Assembly: GCA_934490165.1 (NCBI GenBank)
Contig: CAKSTB010000010.1
Span: forward strand, 32,650 to 96,649
Origin: an uncultured Ruminiclostridium sp.
GTDB taxonomy: Bacteria > Bacillota > Clostridia > Oscillospirales > Ruminococcaceae
Length of the DNA stretch: 64,000 nucleotides
Direction of reading: 5' to 3'
The translations under genes and the position numbers were made by a program. Within the stretch, counting starts at the first letter, position 1; each line of letters opens with the position of its first letter. The notes below the pieces were generated by a model. The model was given only the letters and a program-made list of their open reading frames with translations. It did not search any database and was not told where the DNA came from. Shown here piece by piece: positions 24,682-32,443 of this stretch.

Positions 24682-26106
24682 TCAGCTCTTCACTACCTCA
24701 TAGTCCTCTCCGCTTGTCGCACGCTTAAGTACCTCAAGATACTGCGGTGTTCTCCACTGATAGGTGGTTCTGTTTATCTGTCCGCCGTTGTCCCAGATGA
24801 ATGTCGCAATGCCGTAATCACTGCACAGCTTGTTCAGCTTTTCGATAAAGAATATACAGGAAGAAAGGTCGCTTCCGCTTGCCGCATATTCGCCGATTAT
24901 TACAGGTATTCCCTTGTCAACAAAGTTCGTCTTCATCTTGCCGATAAGCGTTTCCATCTGCCTTACTTCCTTCTTTGTGCCCCATATATGCTTGATATCA
25001 CAGGTGCAGAAGTCCCACGGTGTGTAGTAGTGTACCGATACAATACATCTGTTTTCGGGGTCTTCGGGCATCTTGAAGAGAGAATCGCAGGTGCGCTCTA
25101 TGTCGGTGTAATATCCCGCTATAAGCAGATGACGCTTTGCGTTGTTTCCGCCTGTCGCACGGATTATGTCGACAAAGTCCCGGTTGATCTTGTTAATAAG
25201 GTCGTATGCGTCCGCCTTGTTCCTATTGTAAAGGTTGTCAAATCCGACCTCGTTCATCGACTCAAATATCAGATAGTCGGAGTAATTCTTGAACCTCTCG
25301 GCGATCTGTTCCCATACGTTTTTATACTTTTTCAGGAATGCGTCATAGTCCTTCTGCGACTCCTCGATTATCCACGCGCCGAACTTCGGGTCACCGCCGC
25401 CGTCATGGTGAACGTTGATTATAACATACATTTCCTGTGAGTATGCATAGTCGACCACCTGCTGTACCCTGTCCATCCAATCCTTGTCGATGTTGCCGTC
25501 CGCGTCCATATGATCACGCCACGTCACAGGTATTCTTACCGCGTTTATTCCGTCGCTTTTAAGCTGAGCGAACAGCTCATATGTAGCCTTGGGGTTACCC
25601 CACAGCGTTTCGTCAACCTTCTCGCCTTCTTCAACGTGCTCGTTTACCTTACCGTCACCATCACGGTCAGCCTGACAAACGTCAAGCGTATCGCCGAGAT
25701 TCCAGCCGAATGTCATATCCTCAACAAGCTGCTGAGAAGTAATGTCGCGCATAACTCCGGGTTCGCTCTCCCCGGCAGGCTCGGAGGTGTCGTTACTGCT
25801 CTCCTCTTCACACGACTGCGTTGTGCTCTGCTCACTACTCTGCGCAGAACTGTCAGTACTGCTTTCGCTGCTGTCCTCCGCAGAAACGTCCTGAGATGTG
25901 CTTTCATCGGCTGAGATTTCCGATGATGATACCGTATCGGACGATCCCGCCTCAGATGATGTCATGCCTGATGTTGTCACGTCAGATGATACCGTATCGG
26001 ACGATATCGGCGATGAGCCGCCCGATAATGTATTGCCTGCACAGCCCGCCAGCATCGATACAGCCAGTACCGCCGCAATTATCGCCTTGAGTGCCCTTTC
26101 TTTCAT
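24682..26106 (-). CDS. GH5 endoglucanase-type lipoprotein
   Basis: 474 residues. Lipoprotein signal ends MLAGC (Cys22), followed by a Ser/Thr/Asp/Glu-rich linker to ~residue 115. The GH5 catalytic domain contains FGWNLGDTLD, GINAVRIPVTWRDH, VIINVHHDG, FESMNEVG with acid/base Glu286, IVSVHYYTPWDF and PVIIGEYAA with nucleophile Glu406, and ends with FIWDNGG. Surface-anchored cleavage of beta-1,4-glucans or mannans is expected. ATG at 26106 follows AAAAGGAG. It is divergent from an AraC regulator, which probably controls it. The DGDGKVNEHVEEG insertion near residue 145 resembles a Ca-binding loop. Confidence 0.93.
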   Translation of the reverse strand: MKERALKAIIAAVLAVSMLAGCAGNTLSGGSSPISSDTVSSDVTTSGMTSSEAGSSDTVSSSEISADESTSQDVSAEDSSESSTDSSAQSSEQSTTQSCEEESSNDTSEPAGESEPGVMRDITSQQLVEDMTFGWNLGDTLDVCQADRDGDGKVNEHVEEGEKVDETLWGNPKATYELFAQLKSDGINAVRIPVTWRDHMDADGNIDKDWMDRVQQVVDYAYSQEMYVIINVHHDGGGDPKFGAWIIEESQKDYDAFLKKYKNVWEQIAERFKNYSDYLIFESMNEVGFDNLYNRNKADAYDLINKINRDFVDIIRATGGNNAKRHLLIAGYYTDIERTCDSLFKMPEDPENRCIVSVHYYTPWDFCTCDIKHIWGTKKEVRQMETLIGKMKTNFVDKGIPVIIGEYAASGSDLSSCIFFIEKLNKLCSDYGIATFIWDNGGQINRTTYQWRTPQYLEVLKRATSGEDYEVVKS

Positions 26107-26203
26107 ATTAGCTCCTTTTCCGTCAGGGTGCTATTCACCCATTTTACATTTTTGATTACAACTTTATCTTATCACAAACCGAATTTCAGTTATATTAAAA
26201 ATG

Positions 26204-26232
26204 TTGCTATTTTTGCATAAATGTTGTATAAT
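26204..26232 (+). promoter_or_regulatory. Promoter for the AraC regulator gene
   Basis: TTGCTA (26204-26209), 17-bp spacer, TATAAT (26227-26232). A direct repeat ATGTTG at 26201 and 26221 spans the core promoter, with one-turn-plus spacing of 20 bp, a possible regulator site in the AraC/GH5 intergenic region. Confidence 0.6.
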
Positions 26233-26270
26233 ATTTTCAACGTTTAAAAAACATACAAGAAAGGTTAAAT

Positions 26271-27098
26271 ATGACAGATAAACATACAATATCTGCCAAC
26301 GAGCAGAAAATCAGGTCGGATACACCCGAAAACGCCGCAAAATGTACCATGGTATCAACCACCGGTACAGACGAAAATACAGAGCCCGATAAGCTCCTTT
26401 ATGTACAGCAGGCACAGGACTTTTTTCATGAGCCTGTCGAAAATGAAAACACCGTCTTTGCGCTTGTAGCCTCGGGCGAGGTCGAAAAGATACTCGAACA
26501 TAAGCTCAGATATGATGCAGATCCCGACAGCGGAAAAGGACAGCTATCCGACGATCCGCTCCGCAACCAGATATACCACCTGGTGGTATGCGCCGCGCTT
26601 GTCGCCCGCGCTTGCCTTGCCGCAGGTATGTCCGAGGAAACCGCCTACACTCTGAGCGACCTGTACATTCAACGAGCCGACAAGTGCACTACCGTAAAAC
26701 AGGTCATGGAGCTGAATGATGATATGGTGATGGATTACGCAGAAAGAATGCGCCGGCTAAGGCGAGCGAAACGGCTCTCCGTGCCCGTCCGCAAGGCTAT
26801 CAAGATGATATCCGAGAACACCGGAAAGCACCTTACGGCAAAGCATATCGCCGAAACCATAGGCTACGACCGCTCCCACCTGCACCGCCTGTTCAAGGCG
26901 GAGATCGGCATGGGAATACATGAGTACATCAGCGCCGTGCGCATAAACGCCGCCAAAGGAATGCTGAGGGACGGCGACCACAGCATCGCCGATATCGCAT
27001 CATTGCTCGGTTTCTCGTCACAGAGCCATTTCTGCCGTGCTTTCAGCGAGGCTGTCGGTGTCACTCCTAAGGAATATAAAGACGGCAAGCTCCCCTGA
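26271..27098 (+). CDS. AraC-family transcriptional regulator
   Basis: 275 residues. The C-terminal ~100 residues carry two HTH motifs: TAKHIAETIGYDRSHLHRLF with AEIGMGIHEYISAVRI, and IADIASLLGFSSQSHFCRAF with VGVTPKEYKDG. The N-terminal ~165 residues are a helical, non-cupin sensor region (residues ~55-150, with NQIYHLVVCAALVARACLAA), similar to AraC proteins found beside polysaccharide-use genes. Position between the divergent GH5 gene and the GH26 gene argues that it controls both. Starts ATG 26271 after AAGAAAGG. Confidence 0.9.
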   Translation: MTDKHTISANEQKIRSDTPENAAKCTMVSTTGTDENTEPDKLLYVQQAQDFFHEPVENENTVFALVASGEVEKILEHKLRYDADPDSGKGQLSDDPLRNQIYHLVVCAALVARACLAAGMSEETAYTLSDLYIQRADKCTTVKQVMELNDDMVMDYAERMRRLRRAKRLSVPVRKAIKMISENTGKHLTAKHIAETIGYDRSHLHRLFKAEIGMGIHEYISAVRINAAKGMLRDGDHSIADIASLLGFSSQSHFCRAFSEAVGVTPKEYKDGKLP

Positions 27099-27200
27099 TG
27101 CAATCCGTAAATCTCCAAATCAAGCCCCACTTTTTCACTCCGTAACTTACTACGGGAATTTACGGAACAGTATAAATATGAACACTATTTTATAAAACTA

Positions 27201-27229
27201 TTGAATTTTATTTGTCGATTTGATATAAT
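27201..27229 (+). promoter_or_regulatory. Promoter for the GH26-mutarotase operon
   Basis: TTGAAT (27201-27206), 17-bp spacer, TATAAT (27224-27229). It leaves a ~60-nt leader before the GH26 start at 27296. The 27099-27200 stretch holds a short inverted motif near 27140-27165 but no clear gene. Confidence 0.75.
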
Positions 27230-27295
27230 TAACCTAAACGGATTAAATTCCGAAAAATTTAAGATTTAATTTAAGTTAATGAAAGGGTCTTAGCA

Positions 27296-28675
27296 ATGAA
27301 GAGAATACTTGCGGCAGTTCTTGCCGTATCGCTGATTCTGTCTATGACAGCTTGCAACAGCGGTGACACATCAGGAAATATCGACAGCGGAAATGCATCG
27401 ACCTCTGCTGACGGCACATCGTCAGGAAATACGGACAACGAGCAGAAGCTCCGTTCAAATCCTATCGCCGTTGATGAAAACGGAAAAATAGATATGGACG
27501 TTGCGTTAAAATACGAAACGGATGTAGACGCGCTGATAAAAAAGCTTGAAGCCAAAACTCCCGACGGCTCAAAGCCTGTTTCGGAGAACACCAACGAAGA
27601 AACACTTGAGCTTTTCAACTATTTGAAGAGCGTTTACGGAAAGCAGCTGATCTCGGGTCAGCAGTACTCCGACGCTAACCAGTTTGAGAATATAATGTAT
27701 TACAATACAACAGGCGATATGCCTGCTATAATGGGCTTTGATTTCCTGTATGCACAGGGGACTGACGAACCTGATTACACGCAGATCGAAGAAGCTATCA
27801 AGTGGCATAATGAGCAGAACGGTATAGTTTCTTTCTGCTGGCACTGGAAAGTTCCTGTTGATATTGATGATGACTCCGTAAAGGGCAGAGCCTTCTACAG
27901 CGAAGAGATCAGAAACTTCAGCCTTGAAAATGCGGTAACTCCCGGTACTAAGGAATATAATGTCATTATAGAAGATATCGACACTGTTGCGCTTTACTTA
28001 CAGCGTCTTGAAACAGCAGGCGTTCCCGTTATATGGCGTCCTCTTCACGAGGCAAGCGGAAGCTGGTTCTGGTGGGGTATGAAGGACAAGGAAACATATA
28101 AGAAACAGCTCTATCAGAAGCTGTGGTATATGGTATACGACCGCCTTGAAAACTATCACAAGCTTACTAACCTTATCTGGGTATGGAACGGTCAGTCGAA
28201 ACTTACAACAGTAAATGCCAATACATATGATATCAGCGGTATTGACGTATATCCCGCAAAAGAAGATCATACAGAGCAAAAGGGAAAATACGGTGAGCTT
28301 TCAAAATTCACCGATACAAGCAAGATGACAGCACTTTCCGAGGTCGGTTATATACCGGATCCTGAGGCTGTGTTTGCATCTGACAGCACGGTGCAGTGGC
28401 TTTACTATGTACCCTGGTGCAAGGAGTTCGTTTGCGCGGCAAGCGGCTCAGGTGCGGTTATAACCAAACTCGGCGGAACACCCTCTGTCAATACAGAGCG
28501 TATGAGCGAGGAATTTCTTAAGGGTGTATTCGCAAGCGATAAGGTGATCACACTCAGCAAGCTTCCCGACTTCAAGGGTACAACTAAGAAGATCCCCGAC
28601 TTCATTAAAAACTGGAAGTTCAACAATCCTAATCTCACTATAGAAAATGATAAGCTTACAGCTTATGAGCAGTAA
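27296..28675 (+). CDS. GH26 beta-mannanase-type lipoprotein
   Basis: 459 residues. Lipoprotein signal ends SMTAC (Cys21), then a Ser/Gly/Asp spacer to ~residue 65. The GH26 domain shows GKQLISGQQYSDANQ, PAIMGFDFLYAQG, FCWHWKVPVD, VIWRPLHEASGSWFWWG with acid/base Glu252, LIWVWNGQ and MTALSEVGYIP with nucleophile Glu349. Members mainly cleave beta-1,4-mannan; some act on beta-1,3/1,4-glucan or xylan. A good Shine-Dalgarno (GAAAGGG) precedes the ATG. Followed 14 bp later by a mutarotase, which would process released sugars. Confidence 0.93.
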   Translation: MKRILAAVLAVSLILSMTACNSGDTSGNIDSGNASTSADGTSSGNTDNEQKLRSNPIAVDENGKIDMDVALKYETDVDALIKKLEAKTPDGSKPVSENTNEETLELFNYLKSVYGKQLISGQQYSDANQFENIMYYNTTGDMPAIMGFDFLYAQGTDEPDYTQIEEAIKWHNEQNGIVSFCWHWKVPVDIDDDSVKGRAFYSEEIRNFSLENAVTPGTKEYNVIIEDIDTVALYLQRLETAGVPVIWRPLHEASGSWFWWGMKDKETYKKQLYQKLWYMVYDRLENYHKLTNLIWVWNGQSKLTTVNANTYDISGIDVYPAKEDHTEQKGKYGELSKFTDTSKMTALSEVGYIPDPEAVFASDSTVQWLYYVPWCKEFVCAASGSGAVITKLGGTPSVNTERMSEEFLKGVFASDKVITLSKLPDFKGTTKKIPDFIKNWKFNNPNLTIENDKLTAYEQ

Positions 28676-28689
28676 ACATTGAGGTGCAT

Positions 28690-29547
28690 ATGACAACAGA
28701 GCTTAAAACAGGAAATTCATCGGCTGTAATTGCGTCTGAGGGCGCAGAACTTAAGTCACTCGTTATCGGCGGCAGAGAGATAATGTGGTGCGCCGATCCC
28801 GCTTTCTGGGGCAAGACCTCACCTGTGCTTTTCCCCGCAATAGGCAATGTGAGAAACAATAAAACAACTATCGGCGGCAAGGACGTTTCGCTTTCAAAAC
28901 ACGGCTTTGCCCGCGATAACACCTTCTCTGTAATCCGTAAGAGCGGCAATTCGCTTGTTCTCGCATACAATTATACTCCCGTTGAGGGAAAGTATCCGTA
29001 CAGTGTTCAGCTTGCATTACAGTATAATCTGTTCGACGACAGGATAGAGATCGGCTACAGCGTGTACAATCCCGGCAATGACAGTATATCGTTCTGCATA
29101 GGTGCTCACCCGGCTATTGCCTGCGATGATCTTGACAACTGCACTCTCGTATTTGAAAAACGTGAAAAAGCGTCAACACCTGTTATGGATCTCGAAACAA
29201 GATTGTTCAGGAGCAAGGATCGCATACAGCGTCTTAACGGCTCGTCAAAGCTTCCGTTATCCTATGATATGTTCGATAACGATGTCGTTTATTTCGACAA
29301 CATAAAGTCAAGAGCCGTAAAGCTCATTGAGGGCAGAAAGACAGTTGCTAAAATTGCTTTTGAGGGCTTTGAAACACTCGGACTGTGGACTCCCGCAGGA
29401 AAGCGCGCAGGATTTATCTGCATTGAGCCTTGGTGCGGCAGTGACGATTACGATGATGACAGCGGGGTCTTTGAAGAAAAGAAGGGTATTCAGATACTCG
29501 GCGGAAAAAAGATCGCAAGATATAAGATGACAATCAGCGCAAAGTAA
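28690..29547 (+). CDS. Aldose 1-epimerase family protein (mutarotase, LacX-like)
   Basis: 285 residues from ATG 28690 (GAGGTG just upstream; a GTG six bases earlier is also in frame). The galactose-mutarotase-like beta-sandwich shows ASEGAELKSLVIGGREIMWC, SPVLFPAIGNVRNN, LSKHGFARDN (catalytic-type His), SFCIGAHPAIAC (second His) and LGLWTPAGKRAGFICIEPW with the Glu. It interconverts anomers of released hexoses in the cytoplasm. Direct linkage to the GH26 gene supports a mannose- or glucose-oligomer role. Ends before a strong terminator. Confidence 0.9.
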   Translation: MTTELKTGNSSAVIASEGAELKSLVIGGREIMWCADPAFWGKTSPVLFPAIGNVRNNKTTIGGKDVSLSKHGFARDNTFSVIRKSGNSLVLAYNYTPVEGKYPYSVQLALQYNLFDDRIEIGYSVYNPGNDSISFCIGAHPAIACDDLDNCTLVFEKREKASTPVMDLETRLFRSKDRIQRLNGSSKLPLSYDMFDNDVVYFDNIKSRAVKLIEGRKTVAKIAFEGFETLGLWTPAGKRAGFICIEPWCGSDDYDDDSGVFEEKKGIQILGGKKIARYKMTISAK

Positions 29548-29567
29548 TCAATGAAAGTATGACAAAG

Positions 29568-29600
29568 AGCAGTATCGTTTTTCGGTACTGCTTTTTTATT
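29568..29600 (+). terminator. Rho-independent terminator of the GH26 operon
   Basis: 10-bp stem (29568-29577 with 29583-29592, one G-T pair) followed by TTTTTT. It can also act on the gene arriving from the right. Confidence 0.88.
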
Positions 29601-30064
29601 TAATCCGGATTTATGAGAGGTATATTATAAAAGTCCGAATAATACTGTATGCTTTCCGAGAACCCGAATAATATGACAATATCACTTTTGCTTATCATAA
29701 TCTCTTCAGCAATTTTATAGCATTCTTTGCTGTAATGGGTATTAACAATTGCAACAGAATCGGCATTCTTGTGGCATTCATAATATCTGTTGCGTTTATC
29801 TTCGGACCAATTTTTGCATTGCTCTTCATACGGTACAAAAATATCAAGAAATATAGAATTGTACATTTTCAGTGCAGTGATTATTTCTGCTGTCCATAAA
29901 GGAATGCCGTATTCACAATTGACTTGAAATGTATCATAACCTTTACAATACATTTTCCATACCGTTTCCGTAATTTTTTTCCTGATACCCTGTATATGTT
30001 TCTCGTAATCATTTTTATAAATGCTGTTCACTTCGTGTTTATCAGAGAAAATTGCACAAACCAT
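29600..30064 (-). CDS. SLOG-superfamily-like protein (DUF1273/YoqJ-type)
   Basis: 154 residues from ATG 30064, preceded by GGAGG; the frame continues upstream to 30145 across the promoter, so that extension is rejected. Visible pattern: GYDTFQVNCEYGIPLWTAEI (substrate-loop position), LDIFVPYEEQCKNWSEDKR, ADSVAIVNTHYSKECYKIAE and, near the C-terminus, SDIVILFGFS. This order of a Gly-containing first loop, 'VPYEEQ...W' and a late Asp matches DUF1273/YspA-type SLOG proteins, thought to bind nucleotide-like ligands, some in defence or prophage loci. The first loop is diverged (usual GGA/MG-type residues are not obvious), so ligand binding is uncertain. Divergent from an XRE repressor. Confidence 0.72.
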   Translation of the reverse strand: MVCAIFSDKHEVNSIYKNDYEKHIQGIRKKITETVWKMYCKGYDTFQVNCEYGIPLWTAEIITALKMYNSIFLDIFVPYEEQCKNWSEDKRNRYYECHKNADSVAIVNTHYSKECYKIAEEIMISKSDIVILFGFSESIQYYSDFYNIPLINPD

Positions 30065-30098
30065 GTTTTGCCTCCGTTTATTGTCAGAATAAGAATCA

Positions 30099-30155
30099 TA
30101 TAATATTATAGTCGAAAATTCGACAATGTTCAAGTAGTCGAACATAATTTATAAT
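30099..30155. promoter_or_regulatory. Overlapping divergent promoters with operator-like palindromes
   Basis: Minus-strand promoter: TTGAAC (30133-30128), 17 bp, TATAAT (30110-30105) for the SLOG-like gene. Its spacer holds the inverted repeat GTCGAA-aa-TTCGAC (30111-30124). Plus-strand promoter candidate: TGTTCA (30127-30132), 17 bp, TATAAT (30150-30155) for the XRE gene. A second inverted repeat, ATGTTC/GAACAT (30126-30145), overlaps both -35 regions. The layout suggests that the XRE protein represses both genes. Confidence 0.65.
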
Positions 30156-30197
30156 ATTAAATGAACATTTATTCTGAGCCGGATCGGAGAAGCAGAT

Positions 30198-30407
30198 ATG
30201 ATAGTATATACACCGCTTTGGGATACAATGAAAAAGCGAGGAATTTCGACCTATGCGCTTATCAATAAGTATAATATAAGCAGCAGCACGATAAACAGGC
30301 TGCGGCATAATATGGGAGTTACCACTCAGCTTATCGATGATCTTTGCGAGATACTCGACTGTAAAGTCGAGGATATTATGAAATATGAGGATGATGGCAA
30401 AAAATAA
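30198..30407 (+). CDS. Small XRE/Cro-type transcriptional regulator
   Basis: 69 residues, a single helix-turn-helix domain: LWDTMKKRGISTYALINKYN, ISSSTINRLRHNMGVTTQLI, DDLCEILDCKVEDIMKYED. This matches the short HTH_26-type Cro/CI regulators common in Firmicutes and their mobile elements. GGAG sits eight bases before the ATG. It is divergent from the SLOG-like gene over overlapping promoters, which argues for autoregulation and control of that gene. Confidence 0.88.
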   Translation: MIVYTPLWDTMKKRGISTYALINKYNISSSTINRLRHNMGVTTQLIDDLCEILDCKVEDIMKYEDDGKK

Positions 30408-30445
30408 CCGTCCGAGTTTTAAGACCCGGACGGTTGTTTTCTTAT
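30406..30445. terminator. Bidirectional terminator between XRE gene and murC
   Basis: Perfect 9-bp stem (30406-30414 with 30427-30435). The plus strand continues GTTTTCTT; the minus strand continues ATTTTTTG. It would stop both the XRE transcript and the long murC operon. Confidence 0.85.
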
Positions 30446-30454
30446 AAAGTAATT

Positions 30455-31840
30455 TTATTCTCCGTACTTCTCCCTCAGCATTTCCTCTATCCTGAAAGCG
30501 ACCTTATATACATCGCCGCAGCCGAGCGTGATGATCATATCTCCGCTTTCTGCGTTATCGGCAACATACTGTGCTACCTCTTCAAAGGTCGGAAACCACT
30601 TACAACCCGGGATTTTAGCGGCGAGGTCGGCAGAGTAGACATTGTATGTGTTCTTCTCACGGCTGCCCATTATCTCGGTCAGTACAACCTTATCCGCAAT
30701 TTCAAGGGCGCTTGCAAAGTCGTCCATAAGCGTGTATGTTCTCGAATAGGTGAACGGCTGATGCACAGCCCATACGCGCTTGAAGTCCTGCATTGCCTTT
30801 GCCGTTTTCAGTGTTGCGGCAACCTCGGCAGGGTGGTGCGCGTAGTCGTCAACCACTGTGATACCGCCGATAGTCGCAAGACGTTCAAATCTTCTTCCTG
30901 CGCCCCAGAATGTGCTTAGTCCCTTGTTGATGTTTTCGGGGGTAACACCGGTCGCCAGCGCGGCGGCACAGGCGGCAACCGCATTGAGAACATTATGCGC
31001 GCCGGGAACGTGTATAGAGATACGCTCGATCTTCCTGCCGTTTTCCATAAGGTCAAAGTCGGTCTGAAAATCCGATATGCGTTCAATGTTTTCGGGGTAA
31101 TATCTGTTCTTGTCGCTCTTGCCGAATGTGATGATCTGCTTGTCAAAGCCCGATGCCCTGACCGCTCTCATCGTGTTTTCATCATCGCCGTTTATAACAA
31201 GGATATCCGTTGTATTATCACAGAATTTCGTGAATGACGCTCTCAGATTATCCATCGTCTTGAAGAAGTCAAGGTGGTCTGCGTCAATATTCAGTATTAT
31301 AGAAATATTCGGGAACAGGTGTAAGAACGTATTTGAGAACTCGCACGCCTCGCACACCATAACATCGCTCGAACCCGCTCTTCCGCTGCCGCCTATAGCT
31401 TTCAGCTTTCCGCCGATAACGGTCGAAAGGTCAACGTTCTGCGCAAGATACATATGCGTAAGCATAGAAGACGTTGTTGTCTTACCGTGTGTACCCGATA
31501 CGCATACAGCCTTGTTGTACCAGCTTGTAACTAGTCCGAGAAGCTCACAGCGCTCTATAGTCTTCACACCGCTTGCCTTTGCGGCGATAAGCTCGGGGTT
31601 GTCGCTCATTATTGCCGCTGTGTATACGATAAGATCTGCACCCTCGATATTCTCGGCTCTTTGACCCATATATACGGGTATACCCATTTTACGCACCGCT
31701 TTGAGCGTTTCGGTTTCGTTATTGTCCGAGCCGGTGAGGTAATAGCCCTTGCTGTGAAGTATCTGTGCCAGCGGATACATACCGCTTCCGCCTATTCCGA
31801 TAAAATGAACGTGTTTCTTTCCTGTGAGGAAATCTTCCAT
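30455..31840 (-). CDS. murC: UDP-N-acetylmuramate--L-alanine ligase
   Basis: Adds the first amino acid of the peptidoglycan stem peptide. 461 residues: N-terminal UDP-binding motif HFIGIGGSGMYPLAQIL, P-loop VCVSGTHGKTTTSSMLTHM, central LNIDADHLDFF, and the C-terminal region with GRRFERL, VVDDYAHHPAEV and AVHQPFTYSRTYTLMDDF. All Mur-ligase signatures are intact. Last gene of the apparent minus-strand operon beginning at 39591, where a Ddl-like protein is the first gene, so both ends of the operon concern the peptide stem. Terminated by the hairpin at 30406-30445. Confidence 0.97.
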   Translation of the reverse strand: MEDFLTGKKHVHFIGIGGSGMYPLAQILHSKGYYLTGSDNNETETLKAVRKMGIPVYMGQRAENIEGADLIVYTAAIMSDNPELIAAKASGVKTIERCELLGLVTSWYNKAVCVSGTHGKTTTSSMLTHMYLAQNVDLSTVIGGKLKAIGGSGRAGSSDVMVCEACEFSNTFLHLFPNISIILNIDADHLDFFKTMDNLRASFTKFCDNTTDILVINGDDENTMRAVRASGFDKQIITFGKSDKNRYYPENIERISDFQTDFDLMENGRKIERISIHVPGAHNVLNAVAACAAALATGVTPENINKGLSTFWGAGRRFERLATIGGITVVDDYAHHPAEVAATLKTAKAMQDFKRVWAVHQPFTYSRTYTLMDDFASALEIADKVVLTEIMGSREKNTYNVYSADLAAKIPGCKWFPTFEEVAQYVADNAESGDMIITLGCGDVYKVAFRIEEMLREKYGE

Positions 31841-31889
31841 TGTACTCCCGATCCTTTCAGTCTGACATTATAATATTTTATGCCGAAAA

Positions 31890-32423
31890 TCAGCCTAATA
31901 TCATCTTGGCTTTGAGTAATGCAAGCTGTGTCTTGCCGTCCTCAATTTCGCCGTTCATTACCATTTCGACAGCCTTGTCAAGAGGTATCTTCACAACCTC
32001 GAGGAATTCATCATCGTCAAGGTTCTGCTTTCCGCCCTCAAGACCCGTAGCAAGGTACATATGTGTTATCTCCTGGCAGTATGCGGGAGTAGGGATCATA
32101 TATCCCATATATCTGAACTCCTTGCAGGTACAGCCTGTTTCTTCCTGAAGCTCTCTTCTTCCCGCTTCTGCGTGATCCTCGCCTGCGTTGAGCTTTCCCG
32201 CGGGAATTTCCATCAGTACTTTCTGGAAAGGATATCTGAACTGTCTTACAAACAGTACATCGCCATCGTCAGTTATCGGAACAACGCCTACGCCGCCGTT
32301 ATGACGGATAACATCGCGTGAAACGACTGCGCCGTTTTCAAGCTCTGCCTTGTCTGAGCATACGGTCAATATCTTGCCCTCGTACTTTACTTCGCTGTCA
32401 ATTGTCTTTTCAAACAGATGCAT
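31890..32423 (-). CDS. Nudix hydrolase, ADP-ribose pyrophosphatase type
   Basis: 177 residues. The Nudix box is complete: GKLNAGEDHAEAGRRELQEE with the following TG, preceded by the EIPAGKL motif. Family signature residues also include VLFVRQFRYP and the GMIP-like YMGYMIPTPAYCQE stretch with a downstream ATGLEGG, typical of NudF/ADP-ribose pyrophosphatases. It hydrolyses ADP-ribose or related sugar nucleotides in the cytoplasm. 20 bp downstream of the YfhO-family gene in the same operon. Confidence 0.92.
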   Translation of the reverse strand: MHLFEKTIDSEVKYEGKILTVCSDKAELENGAVVSRDVIRHNGGVGVVPITDDGDVLFVRQFRYPFQKVLMEIPAGKLNAGEDHAEAGRRELQEETGCTCKEFRYMGYMIPTPAYCQEITHMYLATGLEGGKQNLDDDEFLEVVKIPLDKAVEMVMNGEIEDGKTQLALLKAKMILG

Positions 32424-32443
32424 AAGATCCTCTTTTCTGCGGT

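Noticed and set aside
30065..30145. N-terminal extension of the SLOG-like protein
   Set aside because: It would be translated from the promoter and operator region; GGAGG precedes ATG 30064.
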